DNA of 64,000 bases from Clostridia bacterium (GTDB taxonomy: Bacteria; Bacillota; Clostridia; Christensenellales; Aristaeellaceae), in assembly GCA_017465155.1 (NCBI GenBank), contig JAFTWV010000014.1, positions 1 through 64,000 on the forward strand. Reading direction: 5' to 3'. Positions within the stretch are counted from its first letter, which is position 1, and every line of letters begins with the position of its first letter. The translations under genes were made by a program, and so were the position numbers. This document shows, one piece after another, positions 37,350 through 45,430 of this stretch. The notes below the pieces were generated by a model that was not told the DNA's origin, made no database searches, and saw only the letters and a program-made list of their open reading frames with translations.

Positions 37350-38945
37350 TCAGTTCCTGAAGAACTCAATGCCCTTGAGCAGCTCACCCTCACGTACATC
37401 GCGGGTTACGGTGTACATCCGGCGGGTCAGGACGGTGCCGGAACGGTAGAACATACAGATGAAGGGACAATCCTTGGCAAACTGTTCCTGAATCTGATAC
37501 AGCACGCGCTGGTAATCCGCTTGCTCAACCTGCTTGCGCAGACTGGTGCAAAGGTCTGTCATGGTCTGTGAACGATAGCGGCTGTAATTGCCTGTGTTGT
37601 AGTTCATGAGCATGAAGCCTGCGTCAGGACATATATCCATGGCAAAGGAGGCAAGGCACATATCAAAGTTTCCCTTGGAGAGCTCCTCCTGTACCTGCGC
37701 AAAGGACATCGTCTTGACCGTAACGCTGAAGCCATAGGAGTTCAGCGTGTCAGCGATGAGGTTGGCAGTTTCTACTCGCACATCGTTGTCTGGTTCCTCG
37801 TATACGTACAGATCCATGGCCAGCATGACCGACTTGCCTTCATCGTTGGGGCGGTCGAGGATGCCGTCGTCATTTGTATCCGACCAGCCCTCTGCATCCA
37901 GCAGCTCCAGCGCCCGGGCCGGATCGGTGCGGAAATAGGAGGTCAGCCCCTCATTATACATCCAGGTGCCGTTGACGAAGGGGGTGTCCGTACGTTCTAC
38001 CATGCCGTTGTAGATCTGGGAGGCAATTTTGTCCACGTCGATCAGGTAGCGGATGGCTTCACGGACGCTCTGGTTGTTGGTCGGGAAGGCGGAATGGTTC
38101 ATGAGCAGGCATTCGAGCTGATTGGTACGGTAGTCCAGCGCAAGGTTGGAGGTGCCGCCCTTATACTGCGCTGAGGCAATGGAACGGGTGAAAATCGCGT
38201 CCACACGTGCATATTCATAGGCTTCGATAACTTCGGAAGCCTTTGAATACATTTCAAAGAAGATGCTCTTGACCTGCGGCTGACCCTGCCACCAGTAGGG
38301 GTTTGGCACCAGCTCCAGAGAGGAACCGGGCTCGAAGGATTGCACCATATAGGGTCCTGAACCCAGAGGGTTGTCCGCATTGACCTGACTGGCGGGCAGG
38401 ACCGGGAAGGTCAGCGCATACCACACGCCGTAGTACGCGCGTTCGGCACGGAGTTCAATGGTCAGCTCGTTCTTGGCACTGATCTTATCAACGAAGTACT
38501 TCAGGTTGTAGTAGTAGCCCTGATCGGCGGTGTTTTCGCTGCCGGCCTTTGCGATGATGGCTTCTGCCGTGGCTACCACGTCATAGGCCGTCAAGGGGCT
38601 GCCGTCGGAAAACTGGAGGTTCTCCTTGAGGCGGATGGTCCAGGTCTTGCCATTGTTGTTGGTAATGCTGTCTGCCAGTGAGAGCTCCGGCATGTAATCA
38701 TCATTGATCACAACGAGGCTGTCGTACACCAGATCAAAAACGCTGAGCATGTCGCGCTCTACGGGAGCCAGCGGCCGCAGGCTGATTGTCTTGGAACTCT
38801 GAATGCCCACGACCAGTGCATCCTCAACATTGGATGCGTCAGCGGACAGCGGCAGCGATACGATGATCAGCGCCATCAGCAGGCAAAGCAGCCGATGGAG
38901 CGCTAAAGGCGTTTTCTGGATAGAGCAGAGTCTGATAAATGCCAT
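37350..38945 (-). CDS. ABC peptide/nickel-type binding protein (family 5)
   Basis: 531-residue extracellular binding protein of the DppA/OppA family. The signal region holds LHRLLCLLMALIIVSLPLSA; no lipobox is evident. The body shows NNNGKTWTIRLKENLQFSDG, FPVLPASQ, GSGPYMV and SVREAIRYLIDVDKIASQIY, typical of family 5. No permease or ATPase genes are near, so it is orphan or supplies a distant transporter. Its first 107 bases overlap the 3-prime end of the transglycosylase gene in another frame, which is unusual. Confidence 0.85.
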   Translation of the reverse strand: MAFIRLCSIQKTPLALHRLLCLLMALIIVSLPLSADASNVEDALVVGIQSSKTISLRPLAPVERDMLSVFDLVYDSLVVINDDYMPELSLADSITNNNGKTWTIRLKENLQFSDGSPLTAYDVVATAEAIIAKAGSENTADQGYYYNLKYFVDKISAKNELTIELRAERAYYGVWYALTFPVLPASQVNADNPLGSGPYMVQSFEPGSSLELVPNPYWWQGQPQVKSIFFEMYSKASEVIEAYEYARVDAIFTRSIASAQYKGGTSNLALDYRTNQLECLLMNHSAFPTNNQSVREAIRYLIDVDKIASQIYNGMVERTDTPFVNGTWMYNEGLTSYFRTDPARALELLDAEGWSDTNDDGILDRPNDEGKSVMLAMDLYVYEEPDNDVRVETANLIADTLNSYGFSVTVKTMSFAQVQEELSKGNFDMCLASFAMDICPDAGFMLMNYNTGNYSRYRSQTMTDLCTSLRKQVEQADYQRVLYQIQEQFAKDCPFICMFYRSGTVLTRRMYTVTRDVREGELLKGIEFFRN

Positions 38946-40110
38946 AAGCCTGTGTCACTCTCCCTGCATATTGTCGGGTTTCTGCAATAGGTACCTTGTC
39001 AAGGGGGACGGTTAGTCCATCAGCAGAGATGCTTCGGTCGCCCAGCCATCCGCGGACGTCGCCCTGCCCGGCATGGTAGGCCGCGCTGACGAGGATTGGA
39101 TCGCCGCGGAAGAGCTCCGACAGATATCCCAGATACCAGCAGCCGTAGCGGATATTTGTTTCTGCGTCGTACATGCGGTCGAAGCTGTAGCTGCTGTCAT
39201 CCAGCTTGCCGGCAATCCATTCAGCGGTATCGGGCATCAGCTGCATCAGGCCGCGTGCGCCTACATTGGATTCTGCATTGGTACGGAAGGAACTCTCGTT
39301 ACGGATGATCGCAGCCACAAAGGCAGGCTGCAGATTGTATTCGGAGGCATAACGCTCGATGACCGACTGCCAGGTGATGCTGCGACCGCCTGCTGCGTTT
39401 TCGACCACATGATAATTGCTCAGCACAGCTTCGTAAGCTGCCTGACGCTCGTTGGCCTTGGTGGTCAGGTAGGCCTGCATCAGGTTCAGGGTGGCAAATA
39501 GCGCCATGGAAGCGATAAGCATCACGGCGAGCGATGCCACAAGCCACGAAGGAAGCTTGTTGGCAGGAGTCTTCTCAGGAGTGCGCTCGTCCATCATGAC
39601 AGGCTCGTTCTGCCGTGTACGCCGGAGGGCTGGAGGAACGTCGCTGTGCGTGCGCTGTACCGCATTCTGTCGGGGCATGTCGGGCATTTGCCAGCCAGAT
39701 TGTGCAGGTCGCTGCTGCCGCTGAAGCGCCCGGGGTACAGCATTGGCGGCATGAGGCTGCTGGGCTGCCGGATTGCTGCTGCGAGACACAGGCCGTGCTG
39801 CAGGCTGCGGCTGTGTCTGCTGAACGTGCTGCTGCGGAAACTGCGGCGGCATCTGCCGGACGTGCTGCTGCGGAAACTGCGGCGGCATCTGCCGGACGTG
39901 CTGCTGCGGAAACTGCGGCTGCGTCTGCTGAACGTGCTGCTGCGGAAACTGCGGCGGCATCTGCCGGATGTGCTGCTGCGGAAAGTGCGGCTGCGCCTGC
40001 TGGATTTGCTGCTGTACATATTGCGGCTGCATGGGCTGCGGCGAGGCAGGCATATCGCTGCGCTCGGTTCGTCGGTTGCGTTGACGCGGGGTCATCGGAT
40101 TGGTCTCCAT
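38839..40110 (-). CDS. membrane-anchored lytic transglycosylase with Gln-rich repeats
   Basis: 423-residue cell-wall enzyme. The cytoplasmic N-terminus (about 1-185) is very rich in Gln and Pro and holds five 12-residue repeats (about 42-101). A membrane helix follows (LPSWLVASLAVMLIASMALF, about 190-215), and the outer part is an SLT lytic transglycosylase domain (about 245-400): the catalytic Glu is in FVAAIIRNESSF, followed by GARGLMQLMP and AAYHAGQGDV. It cleaves peptidoglycan without water. Start at 40110 behind AGGAGG, 17 bases after coaE. The last 26 residues lie beyond the usual domain end and overlap the next gene. Confidence 0.85.
   Translation of the reverse strand: METNPMTPRQRNRRTERSDMPASPQPMQPQYVQQQIQQAQPHFPQQHIRQMPPQFPQQHVQQTQPQFPQQHVRQMPPQFPQQHVRQMPPQFPQQHVQQTQPQPAARPVSRSSNPAAQQPHAANAVPRALQRQQRPAQSGWQMPDMPRQNAVQRTHSDVPPALRRTRQNEPVMMDERTPEKTPANKLPSWLVASLAVMLIASMALFATLNLMQAYLTTKANERQAAYEAVLSNYHVVENAAGGRSITWQSVIERYASEYNLQPAFVAAIIRNESSFRTNAESNVGARGLMQLMPDTAEWIAGKLDDSSYSFDRMYDAETNIRYGCWYLGYLSELFRGDPILVSAAYHAGQGDVRGWLGDRSISADGLTVPLDKVPIAETRQYAGRVTQAYGIYQTLLYPENAFSAPSAALPADGADHRIAAAVR
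39808..39987 (-). repeat. five 36-bp in-frame tandem repeats
   Basis: Five copies of a 12-codon unit, consensus QFPQQHVRQMPP or QFPQQHVQQTQP, inside the transglycosylase gene. Two unit types alternate (first copy starts HFPQQHIRQ). There are no spacers, so this is not CRISPR. Confidence 0.9.
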
Positions 40111-40127
40111 CAATGCCTCCTGAGGGA

Positions 40128-40730
40128 TCAGCGCGACGCGCCGACCTCCTGCGCATAAATTCGTAGGATACAATCTTTAGTGTACTGTATCGAGCCGCTT
40201 GTGTCAATGACAACATCAGCTTTCGCCGCTTTTTCGTCTGCGGGCAGCTGGCTTGCAAGGCGGTTTTCAGCCTCCTGCAGGGTGAAGCCGTCTCGGGCCA
40301 TCAGACGCTGTAATTGTGTTTCCCGCGGGATCCATGCACACCAGACGCGGTCACACAGCATGTCGAGTTCTTTTTCATACAGCAGCGGCATATCAAGGAT
40401 GCACACATCTGCGCCGCTTTGGCGTGCTTCATCAATTCTCCGGAGGATCAGCTCCCGCAGAAGCGGCTGCATGATTCCATCAAGCGCCGCTCGGGCAACT
40501 GCATCAGAAAAGATGACGCTGCCAAGGGCACGGCGGTTCAGTGTTCCGTCCGTATGAAAGACTTCATTTCCAAAGTGGGCGCGGATGGCAGGAAGGGCTG
40601 CGCCGTCGGTCTGCGTCAGCTCGCGGGAGAGAACATCGCCATCAATGATAACAGCGCCCAGCTCCCGCAGCGTCAGGCTGATGGTGGACTTCCCACAGGC
40701 AATACCGCCTGTCAGACCGATGATTTTCAT
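40128..40730 (-). CDS. coaE: dephospho-CoA kinase
   Basis: 200-residue kinase for the last step of coenzyme A synthesis, phosphorylating the 3-prime hydroxyl of dephospho-CoA. The P-loop GLTGGIACGKST is at residues 5-16 (ACGK in place of the usual GSGK), DGDVLSREL and VFHTDGTLNRRALGSVIF follow, and the LID stretch RLMARDGFTLQEAENRLASQ is intact. GGGG precedes the ATG at 40730. The gene is followed within 17 bases by the transglycosylase gene, as in other Firmicutes where coaE sits next to a soluble lytic transglycosylase gene. Confidence 0.92.
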   Translation of the reverse strand: MKIIGLTGGIACGKSTISLTLRELGAVIIDGDVLSRELTQTDGAALPAIRAHFGNEVFHTDGTLNRRALGSVIFSDAVARAALDGIMQPLLRELILRRIDEARQSGADVCILDMPLLYEKELDMLCDRVWCAWIPRETQLQRLMARDGFTLQEAENRLASQLPADEKAAKADVVIDTSGSIQYTKDCILRIYAQEVGASR

Positions 40731-40779
40731 ACCATGCCCCCCTATAATTAACGGTTTACAGAAAGAAAACCCTGCACGA

Positions 40780-40811
40780 AAACAGCCCGGCAAGGCGAAC
40801 GCCTCACCGGG
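40780..40811 (-). terminator. putative rho-independent terminator
   Basis: CCCGG...CCGGG arms enclosing GGCG/CGCC, then CTGTTTTC on the minus strand, downstream of the membrane protein gene that ends at 40822. Confidence 0.55.
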
Positions 40812-40821
40812 ATCGTGGGGA

Positions 40822-41334
40822 TCAGCGGCGCTTCCACAGCCGGAAAAGGCCGAAGCCCGCCAGCAGTTTGCCAAAGGTGAAGCCCTTCTTCCGGCCGCGA
40901 TTGCCGAAAATGACCATCAGGAAAATGATCGTCAGAACTACCTTGCCAAGAGAAAGCGACGTGTCAATGTGATCGTCCAGCAGAGCGCCGATCATTGACT
41001 GCAGAGCTGGCAGCTCTTCTTCCGGCACGTTTTTGTGAAGGAGCTGCTCATGCAGACTTTCGACGCTGTTGCCAATAGGCTCGACGCCGAATTTCCCGGC
41101 AATACGGCCTGTCAGCTCTGTGGAGAGACGATGGTCATAGTCTTGCATGCATTCGCGGCATTCCTCTACGCTGCGGCGGATACTCCCGACGCTGACATTG
41201 TGACGCTCCACGCAGGACAAAAGCAGCTTCTCGCGCTCATCCGACCAGCCGCGTACCGCGCCGATGCATACAGCGCCCATCACGAGCACAATGCAAAGCA
41301 AGATGGTCAGAATGGTGGAAAACTTGATTTTCAT
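40822..41334 (-). CDS. membrane protein of unknown function
   Basis: 170-residue protein with one N-terminal membrane helix (about 5-25) and one near the C-terminus (about 130-148), ending in a basic tail. The loop between them holds a VEECRECMQDYDHR stretch with two cysteines, and a charged, helical middle. I know no family. It follows telA on the minus strand and may belong with the xpaC-telA pair; the telA terminator between them argues for its own promoter. Start at 41334 since the upstream GGAGG lies 12 bases away, which is wide. Confidence 0.6.
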   Translation of the reverse strand: MKIKFSTILTILLCIVLVMGAVCIGAVRGWSDEREKLLLSCVERHNVSVGSIRRSVEECRECMQDYDHRLSTELTGRIAGKFGVEPIGNSVESLHEQLLHKNVPEEELPALQSMIGALLDDHIDTSLSLGKVVLTIIFLMVIFGNRGRKKGFTFGKLLAGFGLFRLWKRR

Positions 41335-41375
41335 GTGTACGTCATGCCTCCATAGCAAAGGTGGATCATCATGAT

Positions 41376-41419
41376 AAACGGAGGGCGGCGCCTGTCAGGA
41401 ACAAGCGCGCTGCCCTCCG
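41376..41419 (-). terminator. rho-independent terminator
   Basis: CGGAGGGC/GCCCTCCG stem extended by GCGC/GCGC, followed on the minus strand by GTTTAT, at the end of telA. Confidence 0.65.
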
Positions 41420-41434
41420 GCGGAATGGCGGGGA

Positions 41435-42631
41435 TTACTTGCCCATGTTGGTTTCCAGGAGCTTCTTCTTCAGATCGGCTTCCATTGCCTGCAGGGTGCG
41501 CTCCGCCTCAATGCGCTGCTGACGGCCCTGCTTCTGGATCGCCATGACTTCGTTGATGGTGTCGATGAGATCCTGATTTGTTTTGATGAGGGTCTCAATG
41601 TCGATGATGCCGCGCTCGGCTTCGCGGGCAGTTTCGATGGTGCCCATTTTGAGAGTCTCGGCGTTCTTGCGGAGCAGCTCATTGGTCATGTCAGTCACGG
41701 CACGCTGGGCCTTGAGGGCCTGCTCTGCGTTGTGCATGCCAAGGGCCAGCACCATCTGGTTCTTCCACAGGGGCAGGGTGTTGGCAATGGTGGACTGGAT
41801 ACGTTCCACCAGCAGCTGGTCATTATTCTGCAGCAGACGGATCTGCGGTGCGGTCTGGATGGCAACCTGACGGGTCAGGAGCAGATCGTGCAGCTTCTTT
41901 TCAAAGCGATCGCACATGGCGGCCATATCGTTGGCCTTCTGCGCGTCCATAGCGTCACCGGTCTGGGCTGCGATATCGTAGAGCTCCTTAAGCTCCGTGG
42001 CACGCACCTGTGCCAGTTTTTCCTGACCGGCAATGATGTACAGCGTCAGCTGACGGAAGTAAGCGGAGTTCTGGTCATACATGCGGTCGAACATCGCTAC
42101 ATCCTTGAGCAGCTGCACCTGATGGTTTTCCAGGCTGGTCTGGATCGCGTCAACATTCACGCTGACTTTGTTGTAGCGGGTCTTCATGCGCTCGATGCGG
42201 TCCTCAGCCTTGGAAAAGAGCTTCATGATGCCCTTGGGTTCCTCGGTGTCCTCCTCAAAGCCCTTCAGCTCCATGACCAGATCCTCCAGCATGGTGCCAA
42301 CGGCGCCCGTGTCCTGTGTGCGGACGGCTTCCAAGGCCTGATTGGAGAATTCACCCAGCTGCTTTTGCGCATCCGCACCAAAGAGCAGCACATGGTCAGG
42401 GTTGGTGATATCGACCTTGACGATGAAGTCATCGATGGCCTTGCGTTCGGCGGGAGTCAGCTGATTGGTCTGCAGACGCGGAGCTTCCTGCGGGACGGGC
42501 TCTTCCACGGGGGCAGGAGCGGCCTCGACAGGCGCAGCGGGAGCCTGAATGCTCTGCTCGGGAGCGGCAGCAGGTGCGGCGGGATCCGGGATGTCGAGGG
42601 ACAGGGAGAGCTGGGGAGTCTGTTCAGTCAT
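41435..42631 (-). CDS. telA: TelA family toxic anion resistance protein
   Basis: 398-residue cytoplasmic coiled-coil protein of the TelA family, linked to tellurite and other anion or envelope stress. The first 65 residues are Pro/Ala/Glu-rich and disordered. The family core runs from about 80: VDITNPDHVLLFGADAQKQL, KLFSKAEDRIERMKTRYNKV, then LWKNQMVLALGMHNAEQALK. AAGGAGG lies five bases before the ATG. It follows the XpaC gene, the usual two-gene arrangement in Firmicutes. The precise mechanism is unknown. Confidence 0.9.
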   Translation of the reverse strand: MTEQTPQLSLSLDIPDPAAPAAAPEQSIQAPAAPVEAAPAPVEEPVPQEAPRLQTNQLTPAERKAIDDFIVKVDITNPDHVLLFGADAQKQLGEFSNQALEAVRTQDTGAVGTMLEDLVMELKGFEEDTEEPKGIMKLFSKAEDRIERMKTRYNKVSVNVDAIQTSLENHQVQLLKDVAMFDRMYDQNSAYFRQLTLYIIAGQEKLAQVRATELKELYDIAAQTGDAMDAQKANDMAAMCDRFEKKLHDLLLTRQVAIQTAPQIRLLQNNDQLLVERIQSTIANTLPLWKNQMVLALGMHNAEQALKAQRAVTDMTNELLRKNAETLKMGTIETAREAERGIIDIETLIKTNQDLIDTINEVMAIQKQGRQQRIEAERTLQAMEADLKKKLLETNMGK

Positions 42632-42677
42632 GGGGAATCCTCCTTTTGTTGATGGCTATGGTAAACATGAAATGGGA

Positions 42678-43547
42678 TTACTGCTTTGCGGAGCGGCTGC
42701 TGCTGTAAAATGAATCGAAGGTTTCCGATTCGGGGATCTCCAGCACAGGGGCGCCGTGCTGAAGCTGCTGTGCAGTGGCGGTGGCTGTTTCGACCGGTGC
42801 GGATTGCGTGGGAGCAGACTGCTCCTGACGGGCGGCGGCAGCAGCGCTGGTCTTGAGATCCTCGGTGAGGGGATTGACAATCATGCCGTCATTCCGGAGC
42901 ATCTGTTCAAACACGTCGATCTCAATGTCCATGTCGGTCAGGTTGTCCTGAATCATATCGTCATAAAGAGCCTGCGTTGCCTCCAGCAGGCGGTCAAGCA
43001 TGTTCAGGATATCCTCACGGGTTGCGGAGATCTGCTGATAGGTCGTTCCCTGCGCCTTGGCCTCACGGTAAGCATTGAGGAGCTTGACGCAGGTAGGCAT
43101 ATAATAAGTATTGAGCTTACGCAGGCGGGAAGCTTTGTCAGGATCTGCCTGTACCTGTTCCAGCAGCTTGCGGAAATTGACGGAAAGCTGGTTGATGCGG
43201 CGGGTGAAGACGTACTCGTTTACCGCGTCCCGCGCAAGGCGCAGCTGATTCATGTTTTCGATGCCCTTTTCAACGATGGTGCGGGCGTATTCATCCTGAA
43301 TGTTATCTGTGTCGATCGCCTTGGCAGCGGAGCTGTTCTTGGCTTTGTCCAGCCCCTTCATGGGAGACGCCATGATCTTGACGAGCGTACCCACTGCCAG
43401 AGAGAGGCCAATGCCGATCACCCAGTGACTCAGACGGTGGAAGGGAAAGATCGACGCATAGCCCAGAAGAGTCGCGCCGTAGGCGATAATGCCAGCCTTA
43501 AAGCTGTTGTCCTTTTTATTTTTCTGGTTCCCGGTCTTCCTGGCCAT
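42678..43547 (-). CDS. XpaC family (5-bromo-4-chloroindolyl phosphate hydrolysis) protein
   Basis: 289-residue protein. Two membrane helices near the start (about 18-55) are followed by a long helical cytoplasmic domain (IENMNQLRLARDAVNEYVF, INQLSVNFRKLLEQVQADP, and LNTYYMPTCVKLLNAYREA) and a Gln/Thr-rich tail. This matches the XpaC/YceG-type family that is nearly always paired with telA, as here, 46 bases apart. Despite the family name, no phosphatase motif is visible. I start at 43547 (MARKTG) because AAAAAGGAG is upstream. Confidence 0.82.
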   Translation of the reverse strand: MARKTGNQKNKKDNSFKAGIIAYGATLLGYASIFPFHRLSHWVIGIGLSLAVGTLVKIMASPMKGLDKAKNSSAAKAIDTDNIQDEYARTIVEKGIENMNQLRLARDAVNEYVFTRRINQLSVNFRKLLEQVQADPDKASRLRKLNTYYMPTCVKLLNAYREAKAQGTTYQQISATREDILNMLDRLLEATQALYDDMIQDNLTDMDIEIDVFEQMLRNDGMIVNPLTEDLKTSAAAAARQEQSAPTQSAPVETATATAQQLQHGAPVLEIPESETFDSFYSSSRSAKQ

Positions 43548-43671
43548 TGCTGAAGCGACTCCTTTTTTTATATCAATCATCACGACGTCTGCATCATACA
43601 TCATTGCTCCGGAGCCTGCAAGGGAAGATGCATCAAAAATACATTTTGACGTTCCAAAGCATCAGCAACGC

Positions 43672-43681
43672 GTGTATACAC
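43672..43681. promoter_or_regulatory. short palindrome in xpaC leader
   Basis: Perfect GTGTATACAC palindrome about 15 bases downstream of the xpaC -10 element; a candidate operator. Confidence 0.3.
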
Positions 43682-43694
43682 AGCCGTACAGCCT

Positions 43695-43723
43695 ATTATA
43701 GCATAAAACACCATTCCCTGAAA
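43695..43723 (-). promoter_or_regulatory. promoter of xpaC-telA
   Basis: TTTCAG (43723-43718), 17-base spacer, TGC-TATAAT with the -10 at 43700-43695, on the minus strand. Confidence 0.65.
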
Positions 43724-43832
43724 AGCACCCAAGGATGAGAATTTGATGAAACTTGCATGCCTGCCGATGGTCTATCGTGTGTTTGCGCTGCATACCTTGT
43801 CCCAGAAAACGTGCTTCAGGAGGGATCAATCG

Positions 43833-44798
43833 ATGGAAATGCAGCTGATGACAGAGAGTATTCAGCTCGAGCAGCCGCTGGGCATGTGTCAGTCGCAGGC
43901 CGTGGTAGAGGGGGAAATCACATTACCGGGGGGCCTGCGGGAGGAGACGCGCGTGCTTCAGGCAGGCGGCATGGCAGTGGTGGAGAACGCTGAGGCGCTG
44001 CAGGATCGTGTGACCGTCAGCGGCCGGGTGATCTTCCATGTCCTGTATACGCAGGGCGATCCGGGACGTGTCAACAGCATCGAGGCTGCTGCGGATTTCA
44101 CCCATCTGTGTGAATTGCCGGGTGCACAGGCACGCTCGAAGGTGTTTGCACAGGCGCATGTGGAGCATACGGAAGCGACGGTCGCGGGCAGTCGGCTGTC
44201 CATGCGGGCTGTGCTGCGCATCGACGCCCGGGCGGTATCGCAGACGCCGGTAGAGGCGCTGACCGGTGTGCTTGGTCTGGAGGGTGTGGAAATCAAAACG
44301 CAGCAGGCGAGTCTCCGGAGGACGGTAGCCTCCGGAAGCACAGATGTGCTTCTGAGAGAGGAATTTGCGCTGCCGGAGGGGCTTCAAATCCGTGATACGC
44401 TCTATGCCACAGCCTGCCCGCAGCTGACGGATATAACCGGCGGTTTGGGGCGAATCGGCTTGACGGGACAGGTGCTGCTGGAAGCTGTACATGCCTCAAC
44501 CATGCCGGGAAAAGCGCTGGTGGTCACGCGTCACAGCCTGCCGCTCATCCAGTCTGTGGAGGTGGCTGGAGAGAATGGAGAAATGCTGGATGGCCGTGTG
44601 ACAGTCAAGGATGTGGCAGTTGCCAGTCAAGATGCGGGTGATGGAGAACGCACGCTTCGGGTGGAGGTACTGCTGGGGCTTGAAGCCTGGGCGGACCGCG
44701 AGGAATGCATGACACTCCTGTCGGATGCATACACCACCACCGGCGATGATTTGCGGCTGACAACCCGTACTGTCAGCATCCGGACGGGGGATAACTGA
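43833..44798 (+). CDS. SPOCS (DUF3794) protein, first part, ends at in-frame TGA
   Basis: 321 residues with two SPOCS (DUF3794) domains, about 20-125 and 180-290, the repeats seen in spore-coat/cortex-associated proteins of Clostridia. Marks include SQAVVEGEITLPGG and RVIFHVLYTQG. The gene starts after AGGAGGG. A TGA at 44796-44798 ends it, but the reading frame continues in the same frame for 192 more codons with a third SPOCS and a LysM domain, so the normal gene is about 513 codons, as usual for the family. Either a nonsense mutation, a sequencing error or programmed decoding explains it. Confidence 0.75.
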   Translation: MEMQLMTESIQLEQPLGMCQSQAVVEGEITLPGGLREETRVLQAGGMAVVENAEALQDRVTVSGRVIFHVLYTQGDPGRVNSIEAAADFTHLCELPGAQARSKVFAQAHVEHTEATVAGSRLSMRAVLRIDARAVSQTPVEALTGVLGLEGVEIKTQQASLRRTVASGSTDVLLREEFALPEGLQIRDTLYATACPQLTDITGGLGRIGLTGQVLLEAVHASTMPGKALVVTRHSLPLIQSVEVAGENGEMLDGRVTVKDVAVASQDAGDGERTLRVEVLLGLEAWADREECMTLLSDAYTTTGDDLRLTTRTVSIRTGDN

Positions 44799-44804
44799 CT
44801 GCAC

Positions 44805-44838
44805 GCAGCAGAATCAGGCAAGGTGATGCTTCTGCTGC
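44805..44838 (+). other. SECIS-like hairpin six bases after in-frame TGA
   Basis: GCAGCAGAA (44805-44813) pairs perfectly with TTCTGCTGC (44830-44838). Inside, a 4-base bulge TCAG precedes GCA/TGC closing a 6-base loop AGGTGA. The bulge, the GCA/TGC pair and a GGU in the loop are placed roughly as in the E. coli fdhF selenocysteine signal. It also encodes LLLPE, a conserved SPOCS stretch, so the structure may be coincidence. Confidence 0.35.
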
Positions 44839-45374
44839 CGGAAGGGACGCCGCCCGTACGGAGCGTTTTGTCAGCCTTCGCGATCCCTGTAATGACCAGC
44901 CGTGAACAGGTCGGCGGCCGCATGACGGCAGAAGGAATGCTGGAAATCACGCTGCTCTACATGACCGATGAGAGCGACGCGCCGGTCACTGTGCAGCAGG
45001 AAGAACCCTTCCGGGTGACTTTTGCGGCACAGGCAGGTGATGATGATTTCCTGAGCCTGATGATCAATGAGATTGACGCTGCCCCCATCACCTCCGACCG
45101 GGTGGAGCTGCGGTACATCATGCATCTGAATGCCGAGGGTGTGGAAACGTCTGATGTGCGTCTTGTGACGGACGTACAGCCGGTTGCAGCTGGAATGCCC
45201 ACGGAGGATATTGTGCTCTATTTCACACAGCCCGGTGAAACGCTATGGGATATTGCCCGGCGCTACCGTGTTCCGGTGACCAGCATGAAGGAGCTGAATC
45301 CGGAAATGTCGGGAGAGCCGCATACAGGACAGGGCGTGGTGGTATGGCGGCGTCAGGCGACGCAGTGTGGATAA
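44826..45374 (+). CDS. SPOCS (DUF3794) plus LysM, second part
   Basis: About 182 residues holding the third SPOCS domain (LLLPEGTPPVRSVLSAFAIP to TDVQPVAAG) and a C-terminal LysM domain (VLYFTQPGETLWDIARRYRV, then LNPEMSGEP), which binds peptidoglycan. It is in the same frame as the first part, separated only by TGA and nine codons. A GTG at 44823 or ATG at 44826 could start it, but no good ribosome site is present, so it is more likely the tail of one broken or recoded gene than a separate gene. Confidence 0.6.
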   Translation: MLLLPEGTPPVRSVLSAFAIPVMTSREQVGGRMTAEGMLEITLLYMTDESDAPVTVQQEEPFRVTFAAQAGDDDFLSLMINEIDAAPITSDRVELRYIMHLNAEGVETSDVRLVTDVQPVAAGMPTEDIVLYFTQPGETLWDIARRYRVPVTSMKELNPEMSGEPHTGQGVVVWRRQATQCG

Positions 45375-45397
45375 AGGGAATTGCTTGCTGATAAATC

Positions 45398-45428
45398 ATG
45401 CGCCGGGGAGGATGCAGCCCCGGCGCAT
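45398..45428. terminator. hairpin between convergent genes
   Basis: Perfect 11-bp stem ATGCGCCGGGG/CCCCGGCGCAT with a 9-base loop. The T-run is weak on both sides, but the position between SPOCS-LysM and GNAT genes fits a shared terminator. Confidence 0.55.
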
Positions 45429-45430
45429 TG

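Noticed and set aside
39808..39987. Regular 36-bp repeats as a CRISPR array
   Set aside because: The repeats are directly joined without spacers and encode an in-frame Gln-rich tract.
43833..45374. Genome-wide reassignment of TGA to a sense codon
   Set aside because: Several genes end at TGA with a coupled start or a clear terminator right after it, and tryptophan is encoded by TGG throughout.
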